64,000 nt of DNA from Paracoccus ravus (GTDB lineage: Bacteria > Pseudomonadota > Alphaproteobacteria > Rhodobacterales > Rhodobacteraceae): assembly GCF_004522175.1 (NCBI RefSeq), contig NZ_SDEB01000007.1, positions 62,001 to 126,000 of the forward strand. The letters are read 5' to 3'. The notes under the pieces were generated by a model. The model was not told the DNA's origin and searched no databases. It saw nothing but the letters and a program-made list of their open reading frames with translations. The translations under genes and the position numbers were made by a program. Positions 28,140 to 37,126 of this stretch are shown here, piece after piece (within the stretch, counting starts at the first letter, position 1; each line of letters begins with the position of its first letter).

Positions 28140-29654
28140 ATGGCGGCAATCGCCTATACAGTTGCATTCGAAGGCGTCGAGGCCCGGCTCGTCGAGGTGC
28201 AATGCTCGCTCGCGCCGGGCCTGCGGGGCTTTGCCATCGTGGGCCTGCCGGACAAATCGGTCAGCGAGGCCCGCGAGCGGGTGCGCGCCGCATTCGCCGC
28301 TCTGGCGATCGCCTTGCCGGCCCGGCGCATCACCATCAACATGTCGCCGGCAGATCTGCCCAAAGAGGGATCGCATTTCGACCTGCCGATCGCCCTTGCC
28401 GTTCTGGGCGCGCTTGACATCGTTCCCGTAGAGGCGCTCGAAGGCGTGGTCAGCCTGGGCGAGCTTGCGCTTGATGGGCGGCTGTCGCCGGTCGCCGGCG
28501 CGCTGCCCGCGGCACTTGCCGCCGCGACCGAGGATCGCGCGCTGATCGTGCCCAAAGCCTGCGGCCCGGAGGCGGCCTGGGTCGGGGCCATCGCGGTCTT
28601 TGCGCCCCGCAGCCTCAGCGAGGCGGTCGATCACCTGACCGATCGTGCCCCCCTCAGCCCCGCCGCTCCGGGCGAGGCGCCCTGCCCGCCGCACACCGAG
28701 GATCTGCGCGAGGTCAAGGGGCAGGAGCGGGCCCGCCGCGCCATCGAAGTCGCCGCGGCCGGACGCCACCACCTGCTGATGGTCGGCCCGCCCGGCGCGA
28801 CCAAGACCATGCTCGCCCGTCGCATTCCGGGCATCCTGCCGCCCCTTTCCGCCGAGGAAGCGCTAGAGATTTCGGTCGTCCATTCGATCGCCGGTGGGCT
28901 GAAGAATGGCGGGATCTCGCGCCGGCCGCCGTTCTGCCAGCCCCATCACACCGCCTCGAGCGCGGCGATCGTCGGCGGAGGCCGCCAGGCCGGGCCAGGG
29001 CAGATCAGCCTTGCGCATCACGGCGTCCTGTTTCTCGACGAATTGCCGGAATTCGATCGCCGGGTGATCGACGCCTTGCGCGAACCCATCGAGACGGGCG
29101 AGATCCATGTCGCGCGCGCCAATGCCCATATCCGCTACCCTGCCCGCTTCCTGCTCGTGGCCGCCGCCAATCCCTGCCGCTGCGGCTATCTTGCCGATGC
29201 CGAACGCGCCTGCCCGCGCGCTCCGGGCTGCGGGGCCGATTACATGGCGCGGGTCTCGGGACCGATGATGGACCGCTTTGACCTGCGGCTGGAACTGGCC
29301 CAGGTCAGCATCGACGAGATGAGCCTGCCCGCGACCGGCGAAAATTCGGCCGCGGTGGCTGCCCGCGTCGCCGCCGCCCGCGCCGTTCAGGCGCGGCGCT
29401 TTCGCGATCATCCCGCGATCCGGGTCAATGCCGAGGCTCATGGCGCGCTTCTCGAGGAAATCGCGCCGCTCGACAGCGAGGGGCGCGCATTGCTCACCAT
29501 GGCCGCCGCGCGCATCGGCCTGACGCCGCGCGGCTACCACAGGGTACTGCGAACCGCGCGCAGCATCGCCGATCTGGACGCCTCGCCCGAGATCCGAAGA
29601 CCCCATCTTGCCGAAGCGCTTTCCTATCGGCTCGCACCCGCGCGGGCGGTCTGA
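28140..29654 (+). CDS. comM: ComM/YifB family Mg-chelatase-like AAA ATPase
   Basis: Hexameric AAA+ helicase family; ComM promotes branch migration during natural transformation. The 504-residue protein has the Lon-protease-like N-terminal domain (about 1-170, with GLPDKSVSEARERV), the AAA core with a P-loop at 216-223, Walker B LFLDELPEF, a zinc-like Cys cluster in NPCRCGYL and CPRAPGC, and a C-terminal Mg_chelatase_C domain. The P-loop reads GPPGATKT, with Thr where the family consensus has Gly. It is divergent from dusA and ends about 180 bases before napE. Confidence 0.9.
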   Translation: MAAIAYTVAFEGVEARLVEVQCSLAPGLRGFAIVGLPDKSVSEARERVRAAFAALAIALPARRITINMSPADLPKEGSHFDLPIALAVLGALDIVPVEALEGVVSLGELALDGRLSPVAGALPAALAAATEDRALIVPKACGPEAAWVGAIAVFAPRSLSEAVDHLTDRAPLSPAAPGEAPCPPHTEDLREVKGQERARRAIEVAAAGRHHLLMVGPPGATKTMLARRIPGILPPLSAEEALEISVVHSIAGGLKNGGISRRPPFCQPHHTASSAAIVGGGRQAGPGQISLAHHGVLFLDELPEFDRRVIDALREPIETGEIHVARANAHIRYPARFLLVAAANPCRCGYLADAERACPRAPGCGADYMARVSGPMMDRFDLRLELAQVSIDEMSLPATGENSAAVAARVAAARAVQARRFRDHPAIRVNAEAHGALLEEIAPLDSEGRALLTMAAARIGLTPRGYHRVLRTARSIADLDASPEIRRPHLAEALSYRLAPARAV

Positions 29655-29804
29655 ACGGATCGGCCTTTCCTTGGCCGGGACCGAAATTCTCTGACAAAAA
29701 ACCTGCGGGAAAACGCGCTACGGCGCGACAAAGCACCACGCCTGCGGATGGGAATATCTGTTCCGCGTATTGTTTTGTGCTGGTATGCTGAGATTCGCAA
29801 AAGT

Positions 29805-29820
29805 TGAGTGTGCTTGCTCA
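29805..29820 (+). promoter_or_regulatory. Dyad upstream of napE
   Basis: TGAG and CTCA are separated by eight bases, with one further near-match outside (TTGAG/CTCAC), about 20-30 bases before the napE start. It does not fit an FNR box (TTGAT-N4-ATCAA). It could be an operator for nap, but the dyad is short. Confidence 0.25.
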
Positions 29821-29836
29821 CCCGGTAGCAAAAAGG

Positions 29837-30043
29837 ATGCGGATTTTGTCGTACATCCAAGACCCCACCACAAGACCTCCCACTGCGCCCGGCCAACGCC
29901 TGCGAGAGATCCTCGTCTTTGTCCTGTTGGCATTTGCCATCTGGCCGATCCTTTCCGTGGCCTTCGTGGGGGCCTATGGCTTTCTCGTCTGGTTCTACCA
30001 GATGTTCGCGGGACCGCCCGGGCCACCCTCGGCAGGCCACTGA
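29837..30043 (+). CDS. napE: Periplasmic nitrate reductase subunit NapE
   Basis: Small membrane protein (68 residues) of unknown role encoded at the head of nap clusters. It has one membrane helix (about 24-47, ILVFVLLAFAIWPILSVAFVGAYG) followed by the strongly conserved FLVWFYQMFAGPPGPP ending. ATG is chosen, but the TTG three codons later has a better-spaced AAGGA, and the frame is open upstream. It lies seven bases before napF. Confidence 0.88.
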   Translation: MRILSYIQDPTTRPPTAPGQRLREILVFVLLAFAIWPILSVAFVGAYGFLVWFYQMFAGPPGPPSAGH

Positions 30044-30049
30044 CCTGAT

Positions 30050-30544
30050 ATGCCAGCCAGTGCCAGCATATCCCGCCGCCAGCTTCTGAGGGGACGTGCC
30101 AGCCCCCCCAGCTTTTGGCCAAGACCGCCTGGAGTAAGCCGGGACTCGGCGCTTGCCTGCACCGGATGCGGGCTATGCGTCGAAAAATGCCCCGAAAATG
30201 TCCTGATGTTGCGCGACAACCGCGTCGCGCTTGCCATTGGCTGGGGCGAATGCAGCTTTTGCGGCGAATGCGCCGAGATCTGCCCCGAGCCCGTCTTTGC
30301 GCCGGTCAGGGTGATGGACCATGTCCTGACCATCACGAGCGATTGCCTTGCCCAGGCCGGCATCTCTTGCATGAGTTGCCGCGATGCCTGCCCGGAAAAT
30401 GCGATCTCGATGATGCCGCGGATCGGCGGGCCGTTCCTGCCCCGCCTCGCCGCAGATGCCTGCACGGGCTGCGGCGCCTGCGCCATGACCTGCCCGAGCG
30501 ATGCGATCATCGCCCAAGCCAAGGAGCGGCCGGATGAAGGATGA
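30050..30544 (+). CDS. napF: Ferredoxin-type protein NapF
   Basis: Cytoplasmic iron-sulfur protein thought to help load or mature the NapA iron-sulfur cluster. The 164-residue protein has four Cys clusters: C37/C40/C43/C47, C68/C71/C74/C78, C99/C107/C110/C114 and C138/C141/C144/C148. Three follow the regular CxxCxxCxxxC spacing; the third has a longer first gap (CLAQAGISCMSC). The N-terminus SISRRQLLRGR resembles a twin-arginine motif, as is common in NapF, without a following hydrophobic stretch. It overlaps napD by 11 bases. Confidence 0.93.
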   Translation: MPASASISRRQLLRGRASPPSFWPRPPGVSRDSALACTGCGLCVEKCPENVLMLRDNRVALAIGWGECSFCGECAEICPEPVFAPVRVMDHVLTITSDCLAQAGISCMSCRDACPENAISMMPRIGGPFLPRLAADACTGCGACAMTCPSDAIIAQAKERPDEG

Positions 30545-30782
30545 AATATGGCATGTCTCTTCGGCCGTGATCACCGCGATGCCGGGCGCGATGGAAGAGA
30601 TCGTCCGCCAGATCGAGGACCATGACGGGGTCGAGATCCATGCCCGGGACGATCGGCGGCTCGTCGTCACGATCGAAGGGCGGAGCAGCGGCGAACTGGG
30701 CGAGAAACTGACCAATATCAATCTGATAGACGGAGTTCTGGGCGCCAATATGGTGTTCGAGCATGCCGAGAAGGTGGAGTGA
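30534..30782 (+). CDS. napD: NapA-specific chaperone NapD
   Basis: Cytoplasmic chaperone that binds the twin-arginine signal of NapA and holds it back until cofactor insertion is done. The 82-residue protein has the small ferredoxin-like fold pattern with [17 protein letters not shown] and [11 protein letters not shown] near the end. The ATG is placed inside the napF end, preceded by AAGGAG; a frame opening upstream exists but overlaps napF more deeply. Confidence 0.93.
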   Translation: MKDEIWHVSSAVITAMPGAMEEIVRQIEDHDGVEIHARDDRRLVVTIEGRSSGELGEKLTNINLIDGVLGANMVFEHAEKVE

Positions 30783-30786
30783 CGCA

Positions 30787-33294
30787 ATGACTGTAGACCA
30801 CACCAGACGGAATCTCCTCAAGGCCCATGCTGCGGCGCTCGCCGCCTCGGCGGCGGGCCTGCCCACGAGTTTGCTGGCCCAGCCGGTGCCCGGGGGCGTC
30901 GAGGCCTTGCAGATCAAGTGGTCCAAGGCACCATGCCGCTTTTGCGGGACGGGCTGCGGGGTTATGGTCGGCGTCAAGGACGGCAAGGTCGTCGCCACGC
31001 ATGGCGACATGCAGGCCGAGGTCAACCGCGGCCTCAATTGCGTCAAGGGCTATTTCCTGTCCAAGATCATGTATGGCCAGGACCGCCTGACAACGCCCCT
31101 GATGCGCAAGACGAATGGCGTCTTTGACAAGGACGGCGAGTTCGAGCCGGTGACCTGGGACGAGGCATTCGATGTCATGGCCGACAAGGTCAAGGCGGTC
31201 CTGAAGGAGAAGGGCCCCGAAGGCGTCGGCATGTTCGGCTCGGGGCAATGGACCGTGCTCGAAGGCTATGCGGCGACCAAGCTGATGCGGGTCGGGTTCC
31301 GCTCGAACAACCTCGACCCCAATGCGCGGCACTGCATGGCCTCGGCGGCAGTGGCCTTCATGCGCACCTTCGGCATCGATGAGCCGATGGGCTGCTATGA
31401 CGATTTCGAACATGCCGATGCTTTCGTGCTCTGGGGCTCGAACATGGCCGAGATGCACCCGATCCTCTGGACGCGTCTGGCGGATCGCCGCCTGGGCACG
31501 CCGGGGGTGAAATGCGCGGTACTCTCGACCTTCACCCATCGCTCGATGGATCTGGCCGATATTCCGATCGTCTTCACGCCCGGCACCGATCTCGCGATCC
31601 TGAACTATATCGCGAACCACATCATCGAATCCGGCGCGGTGAACGAGGAATTCGTCTCGAAACACACCAAGTTCATGATGGGCACGACGGATATCGGCTA
31701 CGGCCTGCGCCCGGACAACCCGCTTGAGGTCAAGGCAAAGGGTGCCGCGACGGCCGACAAGATGGAGCCCTCGGATTTCGAGGCGTTCAAGGCGCTCGTC
31801 TCGGAATATACGCTCGAATCCGTCAGCAAGCTGACCGGCGTCGAACAAGGCCTGCTGAAAGAACTGGCCGAGCTTTACGCCGATCCCAACCGCAAGGTCA
31901 TGTCGCTCTGGACGATGGGCTTCAACCAGCATGTGCGGGGCGTCTGGGCGAACCAGATGCTTTACAACATCCACCTGCTGACCGGAAAGATCTCGGAGCC
32001 CGGCAATTCGCCCTTCTCGCTGACCGGACAGCCATCGGCCTGCGGCACGGCGCGCGAGGTCGGCACCTTCGCCCATCGCCTGCCCGCCGACATGGTCGTG
32101 ACCAATCCCGAGCATGTCAAACATGCCGAAGAATTGTGGAAGGTTCCGCATGGGCTCTTGAACACCAAGCCCGGTTTCCATGCCGTGCTGCAGGACCGGA
32201 TGCTGCATGACGGCGTGCTGAACTTCTACTGGATCCAGGTGAACAACAACCTGCAGGCCAGCGCCAACAGTTCGGGCGAGGCCTATCCCGGCTACCGCAA
32301 TCCCGACAACCTGATCGTCGTCTCGGATGCCTACCCGACCGTGACCGCGATGGCCGCAGACATCATCCTGCCCGCGGCCATGTGGGTCGAGAAAGAAGGC
32401 GTCTATGGCAATGCCGAGCGCCGCACCCATGCCTGGCACCAGCTTGTCGACGCACCCGGCGAGGCGAAATCCGACCTCTGGCAACTCGTCGAGTTCTCCA
32501 AGCGCTTCACCACCGATGAGGTCTGGCCTGCCGAATTGCTGGCCGCCAACCCCGAATTCAAGGGCAAGACCATCTTTGACGTGGCCTATGCCAATGGTCA
32601 GGTCGACAAGTTCCCGCTGAACGAGATCCGCGAAGATTACGCCAATCCCGAAGCCAAGGATTTCGGCTTCTACATCCAGAAGGGCCTGTTCGAGGAATAT
32701 GCCAGCTTCGGGCGCGGCCATGGCCATGACCTTGCGCCCTATGACATGTATCAGAGCGACGAGATCCGCGGCCTGCGCTGGCCGGTCGTGGATGGCAAGG
32801 AAACGCTCTGGCGCTTCCGCGAGGGCTACGATCCCTATGTCGAGGCCGGGCGCGGCGTGCAGTTCTATGGTTACCCCGATGGCAAGGCGGTGATCATCGG
32901 TGTGCCCTATGAGCCGCCTGCCGAAAGCCCGGACGACGAGTATAATTTCTGGCTGGTGACCGGGCGGGTGCTGGAACATTGGCATTCCGGCTCGATGACC
33001 ATGCGGGTCCCCGAGCTCTACAAGGCCTTCCCCGGCGCGAAGGTGTTCATGAACGCCACAGATGCGCGGGAACGCGGGCTGAACCAGGGGATGGAGGTTC
33101 GGGTCATCTCCCGCCGCGGCGAGATCCGCTCGCGCGTGGAAACCCGCGGCCGCAACCGGATGCCCAAAGGCGTGATCTTCGTGCCCTGGTTCGACGCCAG
33201 CCAGCTGATCAACAAGGTGACGCTGGACGCGACCGATCCGATCTCGAAACAGACCGATTTCAAGAAATGCGCCGTCAGGATTGAGGCCGTATGA
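30787..33294 (+). CDS. napA: Periplasmic nitrate reductase catalytic subunit NapA
   Basis: Molybdenum enzyme that reduces nitrate to nitrite in the periplasm. The 835-residue precursor starts with a Tat signal (TRRNLLKA at 6-13, hydrophobic region to about 30, cleavage near LLAQ). The 4Fe-4S cluster ligands are C50, C53, C57 and C85, and the Mo-coordinating Cys is C183 in NARHCMAS. The bis-MGD binding domains fill the rest, ending with an [17 protein letters not shown] C-terminal region. Length and motifs match Paracoccus NapA. It starts four bases after napD and overlaps napB by four bases. Confidence 0.98.
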   Translation: MTVDHTRRNLLKAHAAALAASAAGLPTSLLAQPVPGGVEALQIKWSKAPCRFCGTGCGVMVGVKDGKVVATHGDMQAEVNRGLNCVKGYFLSKIMYGQDRLTTPLMRKTNGVFDKDGEFEPVTWDEAFDVMADKVKAVLKEKGPEGVGMFGSGQWTVLEGYAATKLMRVGFRSNNLDPNARHCMASAAVAFMRTFGIDEPMGCYDDFEHADAFVLWGSNMAEMHPILWTRLADRRLGTPGVKCAVLSTFTHRSMDLADIPIVFTPGTDLAILNYIANHIIESGAVNEEFVSKHTKFMMGTTDIGYGLRPDNPLEVKAKGAATADKMEPSDFEAFKALVSEYTLESVSKLTGVEQGLLKELAELYADPNRKVMSLWTMGFNQHVRGVWANQMLYNIHLLTGKISEPGNSPFSLTGQPSACGTAREVGTFAHRLPADMVVTNPEHVKHAEELWKVPHGLLNTKPGFHAVLQDRMLHDGVLNFYWIQVNNNLQASANSSGEAYPGYRNPDNLIVVSDAYPTVTAMAADIILPAAMWVEKEGVYGNAERRTHAWHQLVDAPGEAKSDLWQLVEFSKRFTTDEVWPAELLAANPEFKGKTIFDVAYANGQVDKFPLNEIREDYANPEAKDFGFYIQKGLFEEYASFGRGHGHDLAPYDMYQSDEIRGLRWPVVDGKETLWRFREGYDPYVEAGRGVQFYGYPDGKAVIIGVPYEPPAESPDDEYNFWLVTGRVLEHWHSGSMTMRVPELYKAFPGAKVFMNATDARERGLNQGMEVRVISRRGEIRSRVETRGRNRMPKGVIFVPWFDASQLINKVTLDATDPISKQTDFKKCAVRIEAV

Positions 33295-33764
33295 TGAAAC
33301 CGCTTCGCATCTTCGTGATCCTTGCCGCCTGCTGCGCCGGCACATTGACGCTGGCGCAGAGCATCGCCCAGGATCCCCCGGAACTGACGGGTCCGACCCC
33401 GGATCCGATGGAGCCGATCGCCGCCGCACCGCTGGAACGCTATGTCACCGATGACGTGCGGCAAATGCGGGCCTATCCCGAGCAGCCTCCGATCATCCCG
33501 CATTCGATCGAGGGCTACCAGCTTTCCGTCAATGCCAACCGCTGCCTCAGCTGTCACAAGCGCGAAAATTCGCTGGGCACCGGCGCGCCGATGATCTCGA
33601 TCACGCATTTCATGACGCGCGACGCGCAGATGCTGGCCGATGTCTCGCCCCGGCGGTATTTCTGCACCCAATGCCATGTTCCTCAGGCCGATACAGAGCA
33701 ACTGGTGACCAATACCTTCACCGACATGGCCGAGATGGGCGCGGAAACGGCGGGGGAGCAGTGA
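33291..33764 (+). CDS. napB: Periplasmic nitrate reductase diheme cytochrome NapB
   Basis: Electron-transfer subunit bound to NapA. The 157-residue precursor has a signal peptide (1-23, core [12 protein letters not shown]), two heme-binding motifs CLSCH (85-89) and CTQCH (125-129), and the conserved His71 and His106 that can serve as distal ligands. The heme groups need the Ccm system encoded elsewhere in this window. Confidence 0.97.
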   Translation: MMKPLRIFVILAACCAGTLTLAQSIAQDPPELTGPTPDPMEPIAAAPLERYVTDDVRQMRAYPEQPPIIPHSIEGYQLSVNANRCLSCHKRENSLGTGAPMISITHFMTRDAQMLADVSPRRYFCTQCHVPQADTEQLVTNTFTDMAEMGAETAGEQ

Positions 33765-33765
33765 C

Positions 33766-34461
33766 ATGCTGCAATGGATCCTTGCGCCGTTCAAATGGTT
33801 CTGGCGCGTGTTGTGGACGCCGGCTGCGACCCTGGGGTTGGGTTTCCTGACCCTCGGCGGATTTGTCGGTGGCGTGCTGTTCTGGGGCGCCTTCAACACC
33901 GCGCTTGAGACCACGAATACCGAGGCCTTCTGCACCTCCTGCCATGAAATGCGCGACAACCTTTACGAAGAACTGTCGCATACGGTGCATTTCTCGAACC
34001 GTTCCGGGGTGCGCGCCTCCTGTCCGGACTGCCATGTGCCGCATGAATGGACCGACAAGATCGCCCGCAAGATGCAGGCCTCGAAAGAGGTCTGGGGCAA
34101 GATCTTCGGCACGATCAGCACCCGGCAGAAATTCCTGGAAAAGCGGCTTGAACTGGCAAAGCACGAATGGGCCAGGCTCAAGGCGAATGACAGTCTGGAA
34201 TGCCGGAACTGCCATACCGCCGTGGCCATGGATCTGTCGAAACAGGCCCCGCGCGCGGCGAATATCCATAGTCAATACATGCTGACCGGCCAGCGCACCT
34301 GTATCGATTGCCACAAAGGGATCGCTCACCAGCTTCCCGACATGACCGGCATCGAGCCGGGCTGGACCGTGCCGCCCGAACTCATGGACGAGCCGGCACC
34401 GCCCCCGGACGGCCGCGCCGACCTCGAAGGCTATCTGAAGCATCAGGCTCTGGACGGCTGA
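33766..34461 (+). CDS. napC: Tetraheme cytochrome NapC
   Basis: Membrane-anchored quinol oxidase that passes electrons from ubiquinol to NapAB. The 231-residue protein has an N-terminal membrane helix (about 20-44) and four heme motifs: CTSCH (56-60), CPDCH (86-90), CRNCH (146-150) and CIDCH (179-183), as in the NapC/NirT family. It begins one base after napB and is the last gene of the nap cluster; no clear terminator follows. Confidence 0.97.
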   Translation: MLQWILAPFKWFWRVLWTPAATLGLGFLTLGGFVGGVLFWGAFNTALETTNTEAFCTSCHEMRDNLYEELSHTVHFSNRSGVRASCPDCHVPHEWTDKIARKMQASKEVWGKIFGTISTRQKFLEKRLELAKHEWARLKANDSLECRNCHTAVAMDLSKQAPRAANIHSQYMLTGQRTCIDCHKGIAHQLPDMTGIEPGWTVPPELMDEPAPPPDGRADLEGYLKHQALDG

Positions 34462-34857
34462 TCCAGCAAGGTCACACAGCCGCGCGTGAACGGGATCGAG
34501 CATAGGCCCGCAACACTGCGCGGCGACCCTGCTTGGCGCGGCGCGTCTCGGTCTCTCGGCCATCTTCAACACAGGCGGGTCATTAGAAACGCAGACGTCT
34601 TGCATCGCCGTGCCAGGCGCTGACGGGCTGATCGCTCTGATTTTCAGCAGCAGGCCTTTTCATGTGCCGTAACAGCGGCGGCGAAGGCAGTTCGAACCAA
34701 ATCAGGTCGCATTGAAAGCTGCTCGATATTCCTCTAACGGCAGCAATCATGGACGGAACGGCATCGTCCGGCCTGTCCATGGCAGCCGTGCATGCCCGCC
34801 CTTGAGTCCATGGCCGCCGGATAACGCGGTCCTATCCTTTTTGCAGAGACCCAGCAG
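34462..34857. other. Intergenic region after napC
   Basis: About 400 bases without a supportable gene. It contains an imperfect dyad (CATGGAC near 34748 and GTCCATG near 34778) and a GTTCGAACC word but no complete tRNA. It may carry the promoter of the MYG1 gene. Confidence 0.5.
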
Positions 34858-35778
34858 ATGGCCATCGCATTTCTTGTCACGCATTCGGGCGGCTTTCATG
34901 CCGACGAGCTTCTTTCCTCGGTCATCCTGACACGGCTTCAGCCCCAGGCGCGCCTGGTCCGGACCCGCGAGCCCGAATGGATCACGCCCGGCGAGGACCG
35001 CGTGATCTATGACGTCGGTCGGGACTATGATGCGGAACGGATGATCTTTGATCATCATCAGAAAGACGCGCCGCTGCGCGAGGATGGCCGGCCTTATAGT
35101 TCCTTCGGGCTTGTCTGGCGTCATTTCGGGCGCGACTACCTGCGGATGACCGGGGTTCCGGAACCCGATATCGAGGGAATTCACGCCTCATTCGATCGCG
35201 ACTTCGTCCTGCCCGTCGACCTGATGGACAATGGCGCGCTCAGCCCATCTGCGGCAGGGCCGATGCTGGCAGATCTGACACTTCCGATGCTGCTTGAAAG
35301 CCTCAAGCCGGTTTTCGATGACCGGGCCGCCCAAGCCGAGGATCAGGCCTTCGACCGCGCGCTGAACATTGCCCGTGCCTTTGTCGAGGCCTCGATCGCG
35401 CGCAAGGCTGCCAAGCGACGCGCGGAAAGCATGGTCAGGGCGGCGATCTCGGCCGCCGGCGAGAGCCGGGTGCTGGAGCTACCGATGGGCATGCCCTTTC
35501 GATCGGCAGTCATCGACGCCGGTGCGGACCATCTTCTTTTCGTGATCCATCCGCGTGACAGCGACTGGACTCTGACCGGCATCCGCCGCGATGAGGATGG
35601 CTTTGCCTTGCGCGCCGACTTGCCCGAGGCCTGGGCCGGATTGACCGATGAGGCCCTCGAGGCTGCCTCTGGGGTCAAGGGCGCGAGGTTTTGCCATAAT
35701 GGCCGTTTCATCGCCGTCGCCGACAGCCGCGAGGCCATCCTCAAGATGGCGATGCTGGCGGTCGAGAATGCAGCGTAA
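34858..35778 (+). CDS. MYG1 family (UPF0160) DHH-like hydrolase
   Basis: A 306-residue protein of the MYG1 family, predicted metal-dependent phosphoesterase or exonuclease. The N-terminus VTHSGGFHADELLSSVIL (about 6-23) matches the family's first metal site (THxGxFHxDE), followed by VIYDVGRDYD and the histidine motif FDHHQKDAP (about 63-71). No signal peptide is visible. Its mitochondrial relative acts on RNA; the bacterial substrate is not established. Start context is weak but the ATG directly precedes the conserved domain. Confidence 0.88.
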   Translation: MAIAFLVTHSGGFHADELLSSVILTRLQPQARLVRTREPEWITPGEDRVIYDVGRDYDAERMIFDHHQKDAPLREDGRPYSSFGLVWRHFGRDYLRMTGVPEPDIEGIHASFDRDFVLPVDLMDNGALSPSAAGPMLADLTLPMLLESLKPVFDDRAAQAEDQAFDRALNIARAFVEASIARKAAKRRAESMVRAAISAAGESRVLELPMGMPFRSAVIDAGADHLLFVIHPRDSDWTLTGIRRDEDGFALRADLPEAWAGLTDEALEAASGVKGARFCHNGRFIAVADSREAILKMAMLAVENAA

Positions 35779-35919
35779 CCCGGACGCATGACCCGTCAGG
35801 CGCGGCATCACATTTGCCGGAGAGTGGCTTGCCGGGGATTGCCATTGCGACGCGGTGAACGTCTATAGCGACGAAATGCCCAGAGCAAAGATATTCCCGC
35901 AGGGAAAGAAAGATCATCC

Positions 35920-36096
35920 ATGCCGAAGCCGCCCGTCATCCTCATTTGCGCCCTGACCCTTGCCGTCGGGGCCTGCGGGCCGAACACCGCGACCCGAGCG
36001 ACCACCGGCGCGGCGGCAGGGGCGATCGTCGCCGGGCCGGTCGGTGCGGTCGCGGGGGCGGCGATCGGCGGCAGCGGCGCTGTCCGCATCCCATAG
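35920..36096 (+). CDS. Small glycine-zipper lipoprotein
   Basis: A 58-residue predicted lipoprotein. The signal sequence (1-18) ends in a lipobox VGAC with Cys19 as the lipidation site. The mature part is almost entirely a glycine zipper (GAAAGAIVAGPVGAVAG...), resembling the OsmB/17-kDa antigen class of small envelope proteins. AGGGAAAG lies upstream of the ATG. Unlike larger relatives, nothing follows the zipper. Function unknown. Confidence 0.7.
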   Translation: MPKPPVILICALTLAVGACGPNTATRATTGAAAGAIVAGPVGAVAGAAIGGSGAVRIP

Positions 36097-36990
36097 GGTC
36101 TCATCGGACTGACCCTTGCGAACCGGGACGATTTTCGCGAGGTGACGAGTGCATTGCGCGCACCGATGCTTTCCGGTTCCGGCACGCAATTGCTGATCCT
36201 CGGCTGTCGGCGGCGGAAGTTGACGTGGCTCCCGTTTTGAGAGCCACGCGCCTGCATTGCGTGTTTGTAAAGCAGGAAGGTCCGGAAGATCGCCACCGCG
36301 GCAATGGGCGATGCTCGCGACCGACGAGTTTGCGCCTGACATGCGTCATGCAGGCGGCTTCGTGCATGGAGGCTGCGTGATTGATCGCCGGAGAAGCTGT
36401 AACGAGCCGTTGAGACGCTTTTGGTCCTAGCCCAATGGCGAACGCGGCCGGGGGTTCTGACCCATCCCAAGGGCCTGCGTCGCGTGCCTCGCTTCAGAGC
36501 CGAGCGGTCTGGGTATTTCCGGTCCCCGTGGCGCACACCCCGCATGCGCCAAGCATCTTTTGCTAGGAAAGCATCAGATGGTCTGCGTCCACGGGACTTA
36601 CGCGGCTCCACTGGCGGCATGGCCCTCTTCGATCTGCACACGAGGATATGAGCGAGCAACCCCGGGGGCAGGACGATGCGTCGACGCCTTCGGCCCGCCG
36701 AGATCGAGCGCGTGCCCTGTTCCGAAGAGAGCAAGGGGCAATTCGACCCCGATTCGGAGATCTGCGATCATGCGGACCTTCCTTGCCGCGTGGCACCACG
36801 AGGACAAGTGGATCACGCGATCGCGCGTGAAGGTCGGCGTAGGCATGCGCGAGAGGGGATATCCCGGATGGTCGGGGTGAATCCGCATCACCGACATGTG
36901 CATGAAGGCCAGATTACGCACCCGCCTTGGAACGGCAAAACGGCCCGTCTCCGGAAAACAGGGTTGCTTCGGCAATGCTTGGGAAAAACA
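36097..36990. other. Gene-poor stretch before tRNA-Val
   Basis: Nearly 900 bases with no convincing protein gene on either strand; the frames lack motifs, and one reads straight into the tRNA. A clear inverted repeat is present at 36224-36248: an 8-bp stem CGTGGCTC / GAGCCACG with a nine-base loop, without a T run. It may hold regulatory RNA or decayed mobile DNA; nothing recognisable was found. Confidence 0.5.
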
Positions 36991-37066
<76 letters not shown>

Positions 37067-37082
37067 GCCCAAGCGGCTCTTA

Positions 37083-37120
37083 GCGTGAACCGGCGGGGCT
37101 TTGCAAGCGCCAGTTCACGC
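37083..37120 (-). repeat. Long inverted repeat upstream of tRNA-Val
   Basis: Arms GCGTGAAC and GTTCACGC (8 bp), extended inward after one mismatch by GGCG/CGCC, enclose a 12-base loop. It lies seven bases after the stop of the dehydrogenase gene and about 17 bases before the tRNA on the same strand. There is no T run. A weak TTGCAA (-35-like) box lies inside it. It may be a terminator, a tRNA promoter element or an RNA processing signal. Confidence 0.5.
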
Positions 37121-37126
37121 CACCTC

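Noticed and set aside
29804..29836. Longer NapE from a TTG start
   Set aside because: The added residues have no family match, and the start would lie inside the upstream dyad; the ATG or the following TTG is more likely.
30718..33429. A 903-codon frame opposite napA
   Set aside because: Shadow of napA; the plus strand carries the Tat signal and all cofactor ligands.
34690..34698. GTTCGAACC word resembling a tRNA T-loop
   Set aside because: No acceptor, D or anticodon arm can be built around it.
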